A stretch of DNA of 64,000 nucleotides from Paucimonas sp. (GCA_031253995.1 JAIRVG010000052.1:186001-250000), one strand, 5' to 3'. Shown: positions 52,204-61,137, numbered from the stretch's first letter. The notes: generated from the sequence alone by a model not told the origin. A program made the numbers and translations.

Positions 52204-53051
52204 ATCCTGCCGACATCAAGTTCTCCCCGGGCGCCTGGCTGGCGCCGTCGGTGGACTGGCTGAACGCCAACCTGCACGGGCTGTTCGCCTTTATCAGCCG
52301 CTGCATCGAAGCTGCGCTCGGCGGTATCGAAGGCGTGCTCCTGGCCATTCCGGCCTACGGCATGATCGCCCTGGTGGCGCTGCTCGCCGGCTTCCTCATC
52401 AACCTGCGCGCCGCCGTGCTGGCGGTGGTGATGCTTGGCTTCTGCCTGCTCTCCGGGTTCTGGACGGCCTCGATGCAGACCATCGCCCTGGTCACCGTGG
52501 CGGTGATCATCTCGGTGGCCATCGCCTTCCCGCTGGGGGTGCTGGCCTCGCGGATCAAGCGCCTGGATGCCGTGCTCAGCCCGATCCTCAGCGTGATGCA
52601 GACCGTGCCGCCGTGGGTGTACCTGATTCCGGCGGTGATGGTGTTCAGCCTGGGCAAGGTCCCGGCGATCCTCGCCACCATCATCTATGGCATCCCGCCG
52701 ATGCTGCGCCTGACCACCCTGGCCTTCAACGGCGTGCGCGGCGACCTGCTGGAGCTGGGCAAGGCCATGGGCGCCTCGCCGCGGGACATCCTGCTGAAGA
52801 TCGAACTGCCCACCGCCATGCCGACCCTGCTGGTGGGCCTCAACCAGTGCATCCTGCTATCCCTGGCCATGGTGGTGCTGGCCGGGCTGGTGGGGGCGGG
52901 TGGTCTCGGCGCGGAAGTGACCCGCGGCCTGACCCGCATGGAAATGGGCCTGGGCCTGCGTGCCGGTCTGGCGATCGTGGCGGCGGCCTTGTTGCTGGAC
53001 CGGTTGTCGCGAGGTGCCTTGCAAGGTCGCCGGGTGCGTGCTGCAACATAA
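52200..53051 (+). CDS. ABC transporter permease 2, ProW-type
   Basis: 283 aa, the same length and layout as the gene before it but clearly diverged. The core is IALVTVAVIISVAIAFPLGVLASRIKRLDAVLSPILSVMQTVPPWVYLIPAVMVFSLG, and the loop is LGKAMGASPRDILLKIELPTAMPTLLVGLNQCILLSLAMVVLAGLVGAGGLGAEV. Its ATG overlaps the previous stop as ATGA. Two consecutive, non-identical permeases in one operon suggest a heterodimeric channel. Last gene of the transporter; a regulator follows after about 120 bp. Confidence 0.9.
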   Translation: MNPADIKFSPGAWLAPSVDWLNANLHGLFAFISRCIEAALGGIEGVLLAIPAYGMIALVALLAGFLINLRAAVLAVVMLGFCLLSGFWTASMQTIALVTVAVIISVAIAFPLGVLASRIKRLDAVLSPILSVMQTVPPWVYLIPAVMVFSLGKVPAILATIIYGIPPMLRLTTLAFNGVRGDLLELGKAMGASPRDILLKIELPTAMPTLLVGLNQCILLSLAMVVLAGLVGAGGLGAEVTRGLTRMEMGLGLRAGLAIVAAALLLDRLSRGALQGRRVRAAT

Positions 53052-53173
53052 ACAGAAAAAGCTGAAGGACAGTTGGACACCGCCACGCTGGCGTGCATCA
53101 TTCATCGATGCCCGCCGGCGTGGCGGTTTCGACGTTTCGGCGCTCTCCAAAGAACAAGAGTGGAAGACATAAC

Positions 53174-54217
53174 GTGGTTGAAAGAAGGCATTTCAGTGAT
53201 GCCATGCAGGGCTCGAACCTGCGCTTCACTGGCGAAAAGGGGCAAACGGCCGCAGGCGAAGGCCGGGTTGGCTTCATCCTGCTCGAACACTTCTCCCTGC
53301 CGGCCTTCACCCAGGCCCTCGACACCCTGGTGACCGCCAACCTGATCCAGGCGGCGTCGTTCACCACCCGCACCTTCACCCTCGATGGCGGGTCGCGGGT
53401 CAGCGACCTGGGCCTGGTGATCTGCCCGGACGCGCCGCTCAACTCGGCCAATCTCGACGACCTCGACCTGCTGGTGGTCTGCGGCGGGTTGCGCACGGTG
53501 TTGCGGCCGATTCCCGAGCTGGTCCAGGTGCTGCACCGGGCCCATGAAAAGCACGTGGCCCTGGCGGGCCTGTGGAATGGCGCCTGGTTCCTCGGCCAGG
53601 CCGGGTTGCTCGACGGTTATCGCTGCGCGGTGCACCCCGAGCACCGCGCGGCGGTCGCCGAGATCGCCAAGGACAGCCAGGTTACCAGCGAAAGCTACAT
53701 GGTCGACCGTGACCGCCTCACCGCCGCAAGCCCGGCGGGGGGCTTCCACCTGGTGCTGGAGTGGATCAACAGCCGCTGTGGTCGCGGCCTGGTGGATGCC
53801 GTGGTGGACATCCTCGCCTTCGAGGAATCGCGCTACCGCCGGGCCCGGCCGACCTTGCACGAGAAGATGAGCGAGCCGCTGCGCGAAGCCATCAACCTGA
53901 TGAGTGCCAATATCGAGGAGCCGTTGAGCCAGGACCAGCTGGCCCACTATGTCGGGCGCTCGAAGCGGCAGATCGGCCGCTTGTTCATGACCCAGCTGGG
54001 GACTACCCCGGTGCGTTACTACCTGGAGTTGCGGATTACCGAGAGCCGGCGACTGCTGCAGCATTCCGACCTGTTGCTGATCGACGTGGCGCTGGCCTGC
54101 GGGTTCGTTTCGCCGAGTCATTTCAGCAAGTGCTACACGTCCTTCTATGGTTATGGGCCATCGAAGGAGATTCGCTATGGCCTGGTGAAGGGCGGCAAGG
54201 CCAAGAAAGCCGAATAG
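53174..54217 (+). CDS. GlxA-type AraC-family regulator (GATase-like plus AraC HTH)
   Basis: 347 aa from GTG 53174, which has GGAAG 7 nt upstream; ATG 53204 is an alternative. The N-terminal part (about 30-215) is a DJ-1/PfpI-like domain without the catalytic cysteine (GLWNGAWFLGQAGLLDG); the C-terminus (about 235-335) is an AraC double HTH (LSQDQLAHYVGRSKRQIGRLFMTQLGTTPVRYYLELRI; IDVALACGFVSPSHFSKCYTSFYG). This layout is shared by GbdR and CdhR, which control glycine-betaine and carnitine genes in Pseudomonas. Following the quaternary-ammonium transporter, it probably activates it. Confidence 0.88.
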   Translation: MVERRHFSDAMQGSNLRFTGEKGQTAAGEGRVGFILLEHFSLPAFTQALDTLVTANLIQAASFTTRTFTLDGGSRVSDLGLVICPDAPLNSANLDDLDLLVVCGGLRTVLRPIPELVQVLHRAHEKHVALAGLWNGAWFLGQAGLLDGYRCAVHPEHRAAVAEIAKDSQVTSESYMVDRDRLTAASPAGGFHLVLEWINSRCGRGLVDAVVDILAFEESRYRRARPTLHEKMSEPLREAINLMSANIEEPLSQDQLAHYVGRSKRQIGRLFMTQLGTTPVRYYLELRITESRRLLQHSDLLLIDVALACGFVSPSHFSKCYTSFYGYGPSKEIRYGLVKGGKAKKAE

Positions 54218-54681
54218 GCGCCCCGCACCTGATGGGGTGCGGGTTTACCGAGATGCCGGGCCGCCGTGATGACGGCGGCCAACTCACTCCCTCCTGATTG
54301 TCGTTTCTCCCTTCTTCGCCGGCAGATTTGTCTCCCGGCGCCCTCTATTACATTCGTAATCGAATATTTCTAATGTTTTCCATGCTTGAAACATTTAAAG
54401 CCCGGTTTTGCTGGGTTTTGTCTTTTTATGTTTTAAGTTGTTTCTTGTTTTGCTCTGGCGAACTTCACGAACAATCACCGATAGTTGTAGGAAATTTCCA
54501 CGGCGCTTGAGCGACGACTAGCGCACTCGACGAAGATCGTTCATTGTCTCGCGTCATTCGCTCACCGCTATCCATGTAGGCCCTTTTGGCTGAGCGATCT
54601 TTTATCGATATCTGGACGGGTGCCCGTATTCATCGCGCTCCCGGAAAGTATTATTTCGCACCCTGCTTGTTGGAGGATTCG
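54218..54681. promoter_or_regulatory. AT-rich leader upstream of the T6SS genes
   Basis: 464 bases with no convincing gene. Two stem-loops follow the regulator gene: CCCGCACC/GGTGCGGG (54232-54253, followed by TTT), a weak terminator, and GGCCGCCGT/ACGGCGGCC (54269-54290). From about 54340 to 54500 the base composition becomes strongly AT-rich compared with the rest of the window, including the palindrome ATTAC-ATTC-GTAAT (54347-54360). A short open frame inside (54298-54510, 70 codons) has no ribosome-binding site or family similarity. This is the likely promoter region for tssB onward. Confidence 0.55.
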
Positions 54682-55185
54682 ATGGCTTCGAACAGTTTCC
54701 AGAATGAAGTGCCCAAGGCCCGCGTCAATATCAAGCTCGACCTGCATACCGGTGGTGCGCAGAAGAAAGTCGAGTTGCCGTTGAAACTCATGATGATGGG
54801 CGACTACAGCAACGGCCAGGAACAACGCCCGTTGTCCGAACGGAGCAAGATCAATATCGACAAGAACAACTTCAATGCCGTCCTTGGCGAGTTTTCGCCG
54901 GCATTGAAGCTGACGGTGGAGAACACCCTGGCCGGCGACGCCTCGCAAATGCCCGTGCAACTGGGCTTCCGTCACATGAAGGACTTCGAGCCGGAGCAGG
55001 TGGCGCGGCAGATCCCCGAGCTGCGGGCGCTGCTGGCGATGCGCAATCTGTTGCGTGACCTCAAGTCCAACCTGCTCGACAACATCACCTTCCGGCATGA
55101 GCTGGAGCGGATCCTCAAGGACGAAGCCCTGAGCGAGACACTCCGTAGCGAACTGGCCGCGCTGGCCTCACAGGCCAATAACTGA
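54682..55185 (+). CDS. tssB: T6SS sheath small subunit TssB (VipA)
   Basis: 167 aa. The family pattern is clear: SFQNEVPKARVNIKLDLHTGGAQKKVELPLKLMMMGDYSNGQEQRPLSER, INIDKNNFNAVLGEFSPALKL, LGFRHMKDFEPEQVARQIPELRALLAMRNLLRDLKSNLLDN. TssB and TssC make the contractile sheath around the Hcp tube. GGAGG lies 5 nt before ATG 54682. First gene of the T6SS run and directly followed by tssC (33 nt). Confidence 0.96.
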   Translation: MASNSFQNEVPKARVNIKLDLHTGGAQKKVELPLKLMMMGDYSNGQEQRPLSERSKINIDKNNFNAVLGEFSPALKLTVENTLAGDASQMPVQLGFRHMKDFEPEQVARQIPELRALLAMRNLLRDLKSNLLDNITFRHELERILKDEALSETLRSELAALASQANN

Positions 55186-55218
55186 TCTCCCCCGTTTAGT
55201 ACTACAGGAAGTTTTAAC

Positions 55219-56757
55219 ATGTCCGTAGAACAGTCTTCTGCGTTGCCGGATGGCGCAACCGTCGTGCTCGAAAACAATCAGGGTGTCTACACTTCCCTGT
55301 TCGACAAGATCAACCTCAAGCCGGTTTCGGTATTGAGTGACATTGAAGTATTCCAACATACCGAGGCACTTTCCGAAGTGTCCGCGGACGAGCGGGTCAC
55401 GGCGGCGGTCAATGTCTTCCTCGACTTGATCAAGCAGTCCTCGCGCAAGGTCGAGCGACTGGACAAGAGCCTGCTGGATGAACATATCGCTGCGCTCGAT
55501 GCCCAGATCAGCCAGCAACTCGACGTGGTCATGCATCACCCGGACTTCCAGCGCGTGGAGTCGACCTGGCGGGGCGTGAAACTGCTGATCGACCAGACCG
55601 ACTTCCGCCATAACGTGCGCATCGAGTTGCTGGACATCAGCAAGGATCACCTGGTCCAGGACTTCGAGGATGCGCCGGAGATCGCCCAGAGCGGCCTGTA
55701 CCTGCACACCTATGGCCAGGAATACGACACCCCCGGTGGCGAGCCGATCGCCGCCGCCATCTCCAACTACGAGTTCGGCCGGGGCCCGCAGGACATCGCC
55801 TTGCTGCGCAACATCTCCAAGGTCGCCGCGGCCGCCCACATGCCCTTCATCGGCGCAGTGGGCCCGGCGTTCTTCGGCAAGCAGTCGATGGAAGAGGTGG
55901 CCGCCATCAAGGACATCGGCAACTACTTCGACCGTGCCGAGTACCTCAAGTGGAAGGCGTTTCGCGACAGCGACGATGCGCGCTATATCGGCCTGACCCT
56001 GCCACGGGTGCTCGGTCGCCTGCCCTATGGGCCCGACACCGTGCCGGTGCGCAGCTTCAACTACATCGAGAGCGTGAAAGGGCCCGACCACGACAAGTAC
56101 CTGTGGACCAGCGCCTCCTTCGCCTTCGCCGCCAACATGGTCAAGAGCTTCATTGCCAACGGCTGGTGCGTGCAGATCCGCGGGCCGCAGTCCGGCGGCG
56201 CGGTGACCGACCTGCCGATCCACCTGTATGACCTTGGTACCGGCAACCAGGCCAAGATCCCTTCGGAAGTGATGATCCCGGAAACCCGCGAGTTCGAATT
56301 CGCCAACCTCGGTTTCATCCCGCTGTCGTACTACAAGAACCGTGACTACGCGTGCTTCTTCTCCGCCAACTCGGCGCAGAAGCCGGCGCTCTACGACACC
56401 ACCGACGCCACCGCCAACAGCCGTATCAACGCTCGGCTGCCGTACATCTTCCTGCTCTCGCGCATCGCTCACTACCTCAAGCTGATCCAGCGCGAAAACA
56501 TCGGTACCACCAAGGACCGCAGCCTGCTGGAGCAGGAGCTGAACCGCTGGATCAAGGGGCTGGTCACCGAGATGACCGACCCGGGCGACGATCTCCAGGC
56601 ATCCCATCCGCTACGCGAAGGCAAGGTCGTCGTCGAGGACATCGATGACAATCCGGGCTTCTTCCGCATCAAGCTGTACGCCGTGCCGCACTTCCAGGTG
56701 GAAGGCATGGACGTGAACCTGTCGCTGGTTTCCCGGATGCCCAAGGCGAAAGCCTGA
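55219..56757 (+). CDS. tssC: T6SS sheath large subunit TssC (VipB)
   Basis: 512 aa, the normal length. Marks include LDAQISQQLDVVMHHPDFQRVESTWRGVKLLIDQTDFRHNVRIELLDISK, YEFGRGPQDIALLRNISKVAAAAHMPFIGAVGPAFFG, FVDRAEY-like YFDRAEYLKWKAFRDSDDARYIGLTLPRVLGRLPYG and FAFAANMVKSFIANGWCVQIRGPQSGGAV. It is an inner/outer sheath protein whose N-terminal part interlocks with TssB and is later remodelled by ClpV. AGGAAG precedes the ATG. Confidence 0.96.
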   Translation: MSVEQSSALPDGATVVLENNQGVYTSLFDKINLKPVSVLSDIEVFQHTEALSEVSADERVTAAVNVFLDLIKQSSRKVERLDKSLLDEHIAALDAQISQQLDVVMHHPDFQRVESTWRGVKLLIDQTDFRHNVRIELLDISKDHLVQDFEDAPEIAQSGLYLHTYGQEYDTPGGEPIAAAISNYEFGRGPQDIALLRNISKVAAAAHMPFIGAVGPAFFGKQSMEEVAAIKDIGNYFDRAEYLKWKAFRDSDDARYIGLTLPRVLGRLPYGPDTVPVRSFNYIESVKGPDHDKYLWTSASFAFAANMVKSFIANGWCVQIRGPQSGGAVTDLPIHLYDLGTGNQAKIPSEVMIPETREFEFANLGFIPLSYYKNRDYACFFSANSAQKPALYDTTDATANSRINARLPYIFLLSRIAHYLKLIQRENIGTTKDRSLLEQELNRWIKGLVTEMTDPGDDLQASHPLREGKVVVEDIDDNPGFFRIKLYAVPHFQVEGMDVNLSLVSRMPKAKA

Positions 56758-56775
56758 CGAGGCAGGAGCAAGCCA

Positions 56776-58131
56776 ATGCCGAAGATTCATCGTCCACTCT
56801 GGTTCGCGGGTGCCTTGCTGTGCCCGCAGCAGTTCCAGCAACAGGCGCGCTGGGAGGCGCGCAGCAACGACAGCCTGTCCCGCCTGGCGCTGGCGCACCC
56901 ATGGGGCGTGGAGCTCGCCGAGTTCGACCGCGATGCCCTGCGCCTCGGGGTGCTCAAGGCCAGCGCACTGCTGGTGCGGATGCCTGACGGGACGCTGATC
57001 GACAGCGCTCTCGTCGACCGCCTGCCGCCCGCCGCGGAGCTGTCCCGGCTGCTGCCCGAAGGAGCAGGGCAGGCCACCGTGCTGCTGGCGCTGCCCAGGG
57101 AGCATGCCGACGGCGAGAACTGCCTGTTCGAGGGCAACAAGGCCGAACGGCCGCTGCGCTACCGGCAGGACTGGCGCGACGTCCAGGATGTGCATGGCGA
57201 TGACCGCCAGCAGATCGCCGTGGTCGAGCACAACCTGACCCTGCGCCTGGACAGCGACGACAACGCCGAGTGGTGCACCTGCCCGCTGTTGCGCCTAGTG
57301 CGCGACGGACAGGGCGAGTGGAGCATCGATGAGCGCTATGTACCGCCGCTGTTGCGCTTCTCGGCCCATGCCGGGCTGGTGACGCAACTGGACAACCTGC
57401 TGACCCAGCTGGCCGCCAAGCGGCAACGCCTGATGGGCATGCGCCGGGAAAGCAACCAGCGCATGGCCGACTTCGCCGTTGCCGACGTGTCGCTGTTCTG
57501 GTTGCTCAATGCGCTGAACAGCTACCAGCCGGTGCTGGCGGACCTGCTCAGTCATCCGCGGGCGCCGGAACAGGTCTATACCGAGCTGGCCAAGCTGGCC
57601 GGCAGCCTGCTGACCTTCTCCCTGGAGCACGACCTCGACGCCCTGCCGGCGTATCGGCACGAGCAACTGGAATCGGTCTTCGCGCCGCTGATGCAAACCA
57701 TCTCGACGCTGCTGGAGGCCAGCCTGCCGTCGCGGGTCGTCGCGCTGGAGCTGGTGGCCGAGGGCAGCCATCGCTGGAAGGCCTCGTTCAACGATCCCCG
57801 CCTGTGGGAGCCCGAGGGGGCCGACTTCTACCTCTCGGTCCGTTGTCGCCTGCCAGCGGCACAGTTGCAGGAACAGTTCCCGCGGCTGTGCAAGGCCGGG
57901 GCGCCGGAAGATGTCGACCAACTGGTCAACGCCGCCCTCGATGGCGTGCCGTTGCAGGCCTTGGGTCACGTTCCGGCGGCGATTCCGCTGCGTCTGGAGA
58001 ACCAGTACTTCGCCCTCGACTTCAGGCACCCGAAAGGCATTGCCGCGCTCGATGCACGGAACTGTGTCTTCTACGTCCCGGGCTCGCTGGGCGAGGTCCG
58101 GCTCGAACTCTTCGCGGTACTGCGCTCATGA
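56776..58131 (+). CDS. tssK: T6SS baseplate protein TssK
   Basis: 451 aa. The typical opening is HRPLWFAGALLCPQQFQQQARWEA; the later part includes RYVPPLLRFSAHAGLVTQLDNLLTQLAAKRQRLM and FWLLNALNSYQPVLADLLSHPRAPEQVYTELAKLAGSLLTFS. TssK is the trimeric baseplate connector to the membrane complex. It overlaps tssL by ATGA. The start 18 nt after the tssC stop is preceded by GGCAGGAGCAAG. Confidence 0.95.
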   Translation: MPKIHRPLWFAGALLCPQQFQQQARWEARSNDSLSRLALAHPWGVELAEFDRDALRLGVLKASALLVRMPDGTLIDSALVDRLPPAAELSRLLPEGAGQATVLLALPREHADGENCLFEGNKAERPLRYRQDWRDVQDVHGDDRQQIAVVEHNLTLRLDSDDNAEWCTCPLLRLVRDGQGEWSIDERYVPPLLRFSAHAGLVTQLDNLLTQLAAKRQRLMGMRRESNQRMADFAVADVSLFWLLNALNSYQPVLADLLSHPRAPEQVYTELAKLAGSLLTFSLEHDLDALPAYRHEQLESVFAPLMQTISTLLEASLPSRVVALELVAEGSHRWKASFNDPRLWEPEGADFYLSVRCRLPAAQLQEQFPRLCKAGAPEDVDQLVNAALDGVPLQALGHVPAAIPLRLENQYFALDFRHPKGIAALDARNCVFYVPGSLGEVRLELFAVLRS

Positions 58132-58796
58132 GCCGGCGCGAGATGAAGGGTGTCGATATCGACGCACTCCTGCAGGACACCTACCTGCTGGTGGTGGAAG
58201 TCGGCAACGGCGTGGCCGTGAGCGAGAGCGAGGCCCTGTGGGCGCGCTGCCTGGAACTGGTGGAAGGGGTGCGCGAGCGTTTGCGCGAGGCGGGCCTCGG
58301 TCAACGCAGCACCGACCTGATCAGCCATGCCCAGTGCGCGCTTCTCGATGAGAGCGTGCTTGGCAAGTGCTCCGGGAACGAGCATGCCTCCTGGGCCAAG
58401 GAGTCGCTGCAAGTGCGGCTGTTCAACAGTCACCAGGCCGGCGAATCCCTCTATGAGCAGATGCGTGAGGTGCTGGCCGAGCCCGCTCCGGATCCGCGGG
58501 TGCTGACCGTGTTCCAGCGTGTCCTGGTGCTGGGGTTCCAGGGCCGCTACAAGCAGCACGATGATCCCGAACGACTGCGCCTGGTCGCTGCCCTGGAGGA
58601 GCGGGTCGCACCGCTGCGCTGCACCCAGGCGTGGCCCAGGGGCACGAGTCGCGGTTCCAGGCTCGGTCGTGTCTGGTCGCGCTCGCCGTGGCGGCACGGG
58701 TTCAGCTCGATGGTGCTGATCGGCGCGGTCTGGTGCGGGCTGGACCTGTACCTCGCGGACCTGGTCGACCGCCTGAAACTGCCCGGACAGGGTTGA
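58128..58796 (+). CDS. tssL: T6SS membrane protein TssL (DotU), short form
   Basis: 222 aa. The DotU domain (about 10-175) has LLQDTYLLVVEVGNGVAVSES, DLISHAQCALLDESVLGK, QVRLFNSHQAGESLYEQMREVLAE and LVLGFQGRYKQHDDPERLRLV; a C-terminal membrane helix (FSSMVLIGAVWCGLDLYLADLV) anchors it. No peptidoglycan-binding domain is attached; the next gene supplies an OmpA domain. Starts in an ATGA overlap with tssK. Confidence 0.94.
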   Translation: MSRREMKGVDIDALLQDTYLLVVEVGNGVAVSESEALWARCLELVEGVRERLREAGLGQRSTDLISHAQCALLDESVLGKCSGNEHASWAKESLQVRLFNSHQAGESLYEQMREVLAEPAPDPRVLTVFQRVLVLGFQGRYKQHDDPERLRLVAALEERVAPLRCTQAWPRGTSRGSRLGRVWSRSPWRHGFSSMVLIGAVWCGLDLYLADLVDRLKLPGQG

Positions 58797-58805
58797 GGTG
58801 CACGG

Positions 58806-60488
58806 ATGACTCTCAAGTTGATTCGCGGCCTCTGGCTTTGGGCCCTGGCGCTGGCCCTCGGCGTGTTGCTGGTCGCACCGTTCGCCGAGGACTGGCGGGT
58901 GGTGATGGCGGTGCTGGTGACCGCGCTGGTTGCGCAGGGCTGGCGGCGTGCCGGACGCCAGTCGGCAAGATTGCACCAGTCCCTGGAGTTGGCGGACGAC
59001 ATCGAGTTGCCGCCAGCGACCTATCGCCAGCCGGTGTTGCTGGTGTGTGGCGATGGCCTGGACGCGTTGTTCCCGGGTGGCAAAGACGGCGAGCGACCGC
59101 GGCTGCGCATGACGCCCCAAGGCTGCTATCTCGCCGTGAGCGATATGCGCAATCTGCCGACACTGGTCTCGGCCTTGCTGGCCCGACGCCCGACCTGGAG
59201 CGGCCAGCTCGGCGTCGTGTTCGTCGCCAACCCGGGCGAGCACGACGACCCCGCGACGCACGCCTGCCAGGCGCGGGCACTGGCCCATCAGCTTGCGCTG
59301 GTGCGCAAGCAGGGACTATCGCTGCCGCTGCTGCTGGCCAGCTACCTGCGCGGTCAGCAGGCCGCGCCCTGGTTCGTCTGGGGCAGTGGCGACGAGGGGC
59401 CGCAGGTGCACGAGTCCGGCACCTGCAGCGAGCTGGGGCTTTGGCAGCGACAAGCCGCCGATGGCCAAGAGAGCGCTCGCCGGCTGCGCGCCAGCGTGCA
59501 GATGGAGGGGGCCACGCAGTGGTGGCGCGAGCAGGTGCTGCCGCATCTGGCGGGCAGCCTGCCGGTGGTGGCGGCGATGACCTTCGTCGAGGCACTGCCA
59601 GCGGAGCGCGCCGACAATCTCTGGGTGCAACGGCTACGGCAGAAACTGGCGCTGGTGACGGTGAGCGGTGCCACGCCGGCCAGCGCCTCGGCGCTGGAAC
59701 TTCCCAACGTCGCCTTGTCGCGTCTGCCCGTGCGTCTGGCGGCAACGCCGCGCCAGCGCGCCGCGATCAGGGCCGTCTGGATGTTCACCCTGGCCGCCGT
59801 GCTGGCGTTGCTCAGCTCGGCCTGGAACAACGACCGGCTGATCCGCCAGGTGTTTGCCGATCTGCAGCGCTATGCCTCGATCCCGGTGCCAATCCGCGTC
59901 GACCTGCCGGCCCATGCCCTGCGTGAGCAGTCCCTGGCGGAGCTGCGTCGGCACGCCGACCTGCTGGAGTACTTCAGCCGCCAGGGCGAGCCCTTCGACC
60001 TGGGCTTCGGCCTGTACCGCGACCAGGTGCTGCGCGAGCGCCTGCTGGCGGTGCTGCTGGAGCATCGCCAGCCGCCGGCACCACGGCCGGTGGCGAAGGT
60101 CCCGGGCACGGTGCGCCTGGACAGCCTCTCGCTGTTCAGCTCCGGCAGCGCGCAACTCAAGCCGGAATCCACCAGGGTGCTGATCAATGCCCTGGTGGAT
60201 ATCAAGGCGCAACCCGGCTGGCTGATCGTGATCGCCGGGCACACCGACGCCACGGGCAGCGACGCCCACAACCTGAGCCTGTCCCGCGCCCGTGCTGCGG
60301 CGGTGCGCGACTGGATGCAGCACATGGGGGATATCCCCGACGGCTGCTTCGCGGTCCAGGGATTCGGCTCCAGCCAGCCGATCGCAAGCAATGAACACGC
60401 TGACGGACGCATGAGCAACCGTCGCGTCGATATCCGCCTGGTGCCGGCTGAGGGGGCCTGTGCGGCCGCCTCGCCGGCAGCGGGCTGA
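58806..60488 (+). CDS. TssM-like membrane protein fused to OmpA peptidoglycan-binding domain
   Basis: 560 aa. Two N-terminal membrane helices (about 8-25 and 31-46), then a cytoplasmic-sized segment (about 50-318), a third helix (320-338), a periplasmic stretch (340-430) and a C-terminal OmpA-like domain (about 435-548: LSLFSSGSAQLKPES, AGHTDATGSDAHN, SLSRARAAAVRDWM, SNRRVDIRL). The three-helix layout and the segment with DLLEYF and FDLGFGLYRDQVLRERLLAVLLE recall TssM/IcmF, but there is no functional Walker A (GDGLDALFPGG). OmpA-only annotation would miss this. It lies 9 nt after tssL, so it completes the membrane complex, possibly replacing part of TssM. Confidence 0.82.
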   Translation: MTLKLIRGLWLWALALALGVLLVAPFAEDWRVVMAVLVTALVAQGWRRAGRQSARLHQSLELADDIELPPATYRQPVLLVCGDGLDALFPGGKDGERPRLRMTPQGCYLAVSDMRNLPTLVSALLARRPTWSGQLGVVFVANPGEHDDPATHACQARALAHQLALVRKQGLSLPLLLASYLRGQQAAPWFVWGSGDEGPQVHESGTCSELGLWQRQAADGQESARRLRASVQMEGATQWWREQVLPHLAGSLPVVAAMTFVEALPAERADNLWVQRLRQKLALVTVSGATPASASALELPNVALSRLPVRLAATPRQRAAIRAVWMFTLAAVLALLSSAWNNDRLIRQVFADLQRYASIPVPIRVDLPAHALREQSLAELRRHADLLEYFSRQGEPFDLGFGLYRDQVLRERLLAVLLEHRQPPAPRPVAKVPGTVRLDSLSLFSSGSAQLKPESTRVLINALVDIKAQPGWLIVIAGHTDATGSDAHNLSLSRARAAAVRDWMQHMGDIPDGCFAVQGFGSSQPIASNEHADGRMSNRRVDIRLVPAEGACAAASPAAG

Positions 60489-60534
60489 CAACAGGTCGCT
60501 AGCGCGACATTCAAACCTGAACAAGGAGCTTCAA

Positions 60535-61038
60535 ATGGCACTTCCCATTTATCTGAAAATCATCGACGAGACCGGCAAACACCTGGAGGGCTCGGTAAAG
60601 GCCAAAGGCCTGGAAGGCTGCATCGAACTGATTTCGTTCGAGCACCGGGTGAGCCGGCCTACCGATGGCAACACCGGCAAGCTGACGGGCGAGCGAGTCC
60701 ATGACCCGATCAAGTTCGTCAAGGAGCTGGACCGCTCCAGCGTGTACCTGGACCGTGCGGCCGGCTCGGGCCGGAGCTGGCAGCAAGCGACCTTCGATTT
60801 CCAGCAGGTCCGTCCGGACGGCGAAATCGAAGTCTATTTCAGCATGGTGCTGAAGGACGTGAAGGTCGTGAGCGTCACCAAGCAGATGCTCGATATCAAG
60901 GACCCGGAGAACAAGGCCTACAAGCACCTGGAAGAGGTCGAGCTGCGCTACGAGGAAATCACCTGGGACTACAAGGACGGCAACCACGTCCATACCGACA
61001 ACTGGGAAACCCGCCCGATCGTCGCGGCCGCCGGCTGA
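60535..61038 (+). CDS. hcp: T6SS tube protein Hcp (TssD)
   Basis: 167 aa. The Hcp pattern is clear: MALPIYLKIIDETGKHLEGSVKAKGLEGCIELISFEHRVSRPTDGNTGKL, ERVHDPIKFVKELDRSSVYLDRAAGSG, GEIEVYFSMVLKDVKVVSVTKQML and YEEITWDYKDGNHVHTDNWETRP. Hcp hexamers stack into the inner tube that is shot out of the cell. AAGGAG precedes the ATG at 60535. It is followed by a strong stem-loop before clpV. Confidence 0.96.
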   Translation: MALPIYLKIIDETGKHLEGSVKAKGLEGCIELISFEHRVSRPTDGNTGKLTGERVHDPIKFVKELDRSSVYLDRAAGSGRSWQQATFDFQQVRPDGEIEVYFSMVLKDVKVVSVTKQMLDIKDPENKAYKHLEEVELRYEEITWDYKDGNHVHTDNWETRPIVAAAG

Positions 61039-61056
61039 TGTAAGCCCGGCAAGGAT

Positions 61057-61083
61057 GGGCGCCCGCCAGCGGGCGCCCTTTCT
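61057..61083 (+). terminator. stem-loop between hcp and clpV
   Basis: GGGCGCCCGC pairs perfectly with GCGGGCGCCC over a CA loop and is followed by a short T-rich stretch. It lies 19 bases after the hcp stop codon. A partial terminator or mRNA-stabilising hairpin here would give much more Hcp than ClpV. Confidence 0.75.
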
Positions 61084-61137
61084 CGTTCCAGCCCTTTTTC
61101 TTTTCCCGCTCCGGAATCCAGCCCAAGGACGCCTTCC

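Noticed and set aside
54298..54510. 70-codon open frame in the AT-rich T6SS leader
   Set aside because: No convincing ribosome-binding site, no signal or family similarity beyond chance hydrophobicity; kept as regulatory DNA.
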